Positions 5,225 to 6,952 of a stretch of DNA of 6,952 bases are shown piece by piece (position 1 is the stretch's first letter; every line of letters begins with the position of its first letter). The notes below the pieces were generated by a model. The model saw only the letters and a list, made by a program, of their open reading frames with translations, was not told the origin of the DNA and did no database searches. A program made the translations under genes and the position numbers. Source of the DNA: Thioalkalivibrio sp. (GTDB lineage Bacteria > Pseudomonadota > Gammaproteobacteria > Ectothiorhodospirales > Ectothiorhodospiraceae); NCBI GenBank assembly GCA_007136145.1, contig SLHN01000220.1, forward strand, positions 1 to 6,952. The letters are read 5' to 3'.

Positions 5225-6952
5225 CTACCACCCCTGCCGCATGAGGTTCTCCAGGTCCCGGCGGCCAAGCACGGCAGCACAATCGCGCCAGGCGTCCTCG
5301 CCGGGCTGGATGGTGTCGTTGTAGCGCAGGTCGAAGCCGGTGGCCTGGCGGCGCTCCTCGATGTACTGGTCCATCTTCTGGCCGAGGGTCTCAAGGTCCT
5401 CGATCCATTCGTCCTTGATGGTGTCAGGCAGGCCGCCGAACAGGTCGTAGCGGTTGCGCATGCGCTCGGACAGGCGCTCGTAGACTTTCTCGTCGACGGT
5501 GCCCTGGTGGACCAGATTCAGCATGTCGACGACCGAGCGCGTCTGGCCGAAGCGCTTGATCCGGCCGATGCGCTGTTCGAGGCGGGTGGGGTTCCACGGC
5601 AGGTCGACGTTGATCAGCGTGCCGAGGGTTTGCAGGTTCAGGCCCTCGCAAGCGGCATCGGTCGCGACCATGACGCGGATGTCGTGGTCGGCGACCATGC
5701 GCTTGAGTGCCTCGCGCTCGATGCCTACGGCCTGGCCTTCCCGGTACAGGCGGCTGCGGTCGGCGCCGGCATACAGGCCGATCGTCTCGCCCGGCAGTTC
5801 CGCGGCCAGGCTGTCGGCCACCCAGCGCGCGGTATCGTAGTACTGGCTGAAGATGATGCAGCCGAGGTCCAGCCAGCCTTCGTCCAGCAGGAAGTGGCGG
5901 ATCGCGCTCAGCTTTGGATCCGCGCGCATCCGCTCCAGGCTCTGGATCAACGCATTCAGCGCCGCTCGCTCGTCCTCGGTCTGCAACCGCAGGTCAACTT
6001 CCGCGTCCTCGGAGTCCTCGTGCACCTCGCTTCCCTGCAGCAGCACCCGCGCGGTGTTCAGACCGGCCACCACGCTGGAGCAGACGCGCTGTTCCATCAG
6101 GTTCTTCATGAAACCGCCGCCCTTGCCACGCTTGGCCAGCACCGCGCCGAAGCTGCGCGCCGCGCGGTAGGCCTGGTCGAAGTCGGCGGTCGTGCGCAAG
6201 GCGAGACCCTCGAACAGCACGTGGAAGGCCTGCGGCTCCCGGACCAGGGCCTCGGCTGGGTGCACATTCACCGCGATCCGCGCGAGCAGGCCGCGCTCCT
6301 CCAGCGTCTGCCGCTTGCGCAGCACCACGTGACGCACCAACGGGTTCTCGCGCTGGAAGAAGCTGGCGCCGTCGATCTCCCGCTCCAGCTCGGTCTCGAG
6401 GTCATCGCGCAGGTCGCGGGGGAGCGCAGTCACTGTCGCGGGAGCGAAGTAGTCCCGACTCGGCAGGGCCATCTCCTCGCGCAGGTTGCGAAACAGCAGC
6501 CGCGCGTTCGGTTCGTTCGTCGACTCGACGGTCGGAAACGGCGAACGCAGGAGTTGCCACCCGTACTCCGGATCCAGCACCGCTTCCTTGCCGCTGAGGA
6601 GTGCCAGCACCTTGTCCGGATCGTGCCAGGGCGCGAGGTCATGCCCCAACACGAAGCCCGAGCTGCCGTGATGCAGCACCCGGACCAGATCCCATAGATC
6701 CTCGGCGCGAGTCTGAATCGGCGTCGCGGTCCCGAGCAGCACGTGCTGGGCGCGTGCCGCGACCCTGCGGATGAAGGTCAGCAGTTCGTTCGGCTCGCCC
6801 GCGTCGGCGCCGTAGCCCTGCCGGGTACGCGCCTTGTGCGCCTCGTCCAGGATCACCAGGTCGAAGTTGAGGCTGGCGAGAATCTCCTTCTCGCGCGACG
6901 GCTGCACCATCAGCCCGGTGGAGACGATGCCGATGCGCAGCGGGCAGCGCGC
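5225..6952 (-). CDS. SNF2/RapA-type helicase, C-terminal part (5' end beyond window)
   Basis: The frame is open from the right edge to TAG at 5225-5227 (575 residues visible) and has no necessary start here; the ATG at 6910 is internal. The fragment begins just before motif II: LVILDEAH (DEAH at visible residues 36-39), then motif III LLGTATP (to 78). A long region of about 270 residues follows, then the second RecA lobe: CIIFSQYYDTARWVADSL (motif IV), ATDAACEGLNLQ (motif V, 430-441) and the arginine-finger motif VI LEQRIGRIKRFGQ (to 470). The missing N-terminal part must hold the Walker A lysine. The order and spacing are those of SNF2-family ATP-dependent DNA translocases close to RapA. The tail 'VDEKVYERLSERMRNRYDLFGGLPDTI' resembles helicases of phage-defence loci, such as DISARM DrmD or fusions with an N-terminal phospholipase D domain. 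Which type depends on sequence outside the window. No frameshift is seen. Confidence 0.9.
   Translation of the reverse strand, partial: ARCPLRIGIVSTGLMVQPSREKEILASLNFDLVILDEAHKARTRQGYGADAGEPNELLTFIRRVAARAQHVLLGTATPIQTRAEDLWDLVRVLHHGSSGFVLGHDLAPWHDPDKVLALLSGKEAVLDPEYGWQLLRSPFPTVESTNEPNARLLFRNLREEMALPSRDYFAPATVTALPRDLRDDLETELEREIDGASFFQRENPLVRHVVLRKRQTLEERGLLARIAVNVHPAEALVREPQAFHVLFEGLALRTTADFDQAYRAARSFGAVLAKRGKGGGFMKNLMEQRVCSSVVAGLNTARVLLQGSEVHEDSEDAEVDLRLQTEDERAALNALIQSLERMRADPKLSAIRHFLLDEGWLDLGCIIFSQYYDTARWVADSLAAELPGETIGLYAGADRSRLYREGQAVGIEREALKRMVADHDIRVMVATDAACEGLNLQTLGTLINVDLPWNPTRLEQRIGRIKRFGQTRSVVDMLNLVHQGTVDEKVYERLSERMRNRYDLFGGLPDTIKDEWIEDLETLGQKMDQYIEERRQATGFDLRYNDTIQPGEDAWRDCAAVLGRRDLENLMRQGW

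Noticed and set aside
5507..6697. Plus-strand open frame of 396 codons
   Set aside because: It lies wholly antisense to the helicase, whose motifs are unmistakable. The long frame results from the high GC content and codon bias; it has no recognisable motif.
6869..6910. ATG at 6910 as the true helicase start
   Set aside because: The frame continues upstream to the window edge with helicase-like residues (RIGIVSTGLM), and a start here would remove Walker A and most of the first RecA lobe.

Overview
The window is GC-rich bacterial chromosome. The product mix points to a gammaproteobacterium: a hexameric-type (type II) citrate synthase, a glyoxalase II-like hydrolase, a CsrA-family protein and tRNA-Arg(ACG) with an encoded CCA end. 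A member of the Chromatiales/Ectothiorhodospiraceae type would fit, but that rank is an inference from composition and gene content, not something the sequence proves.

Layout. Positions 1-848 (minus) hold a membrane-anchored ClpP/crotonase-like protein of the COG3904 type, cut by the left edge. About 430 bases of mostly non-coding DNA separate it from a run of plus-strand housekeeping genes: an isochorismatase-fold cysteine hydrolase (1281-1961), citrate synthase gltA (2054-3355), a small DUF2892/YgaP-type membrane protein (3442-3645) followed by a strong hairpin terminator, and a metallo-beta-lactamase hydrolase (3802-4524). A tRNA-Arg gene (4621-4697) with its own promoter ends this block.

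Beyond the tRNA the character changes. A short non-coding stretch carries tandem 10-bp repeats (TTATGTACCA). It is followed by two minus-strand genes: a CsrA-family RNA-binding regulator (4814-5002) and the C-terminal 575 residues of a large SNF2/RapA-type helicase (5225 to the right edge). The 3' end of a tRNA is a classic integration site, so the right part may be the end of a genomic island carrying a defence-type helicase. No integrase or second att copy is visible, so this remains an inference.

The most informative signal is in front of the csrA-like gene. The Shine-Dalgarno AAGGA sits in the six-base loop AAGGAA of a perfect 6-bp hairpin that ends on the A of the start codon. This is the shape of a CsrA-binding site, with a second AAGGAA inside the coding region and a plausible dedicated promoter just upstream. 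It suggests a self-repressing regulator inside a possible mobile region.
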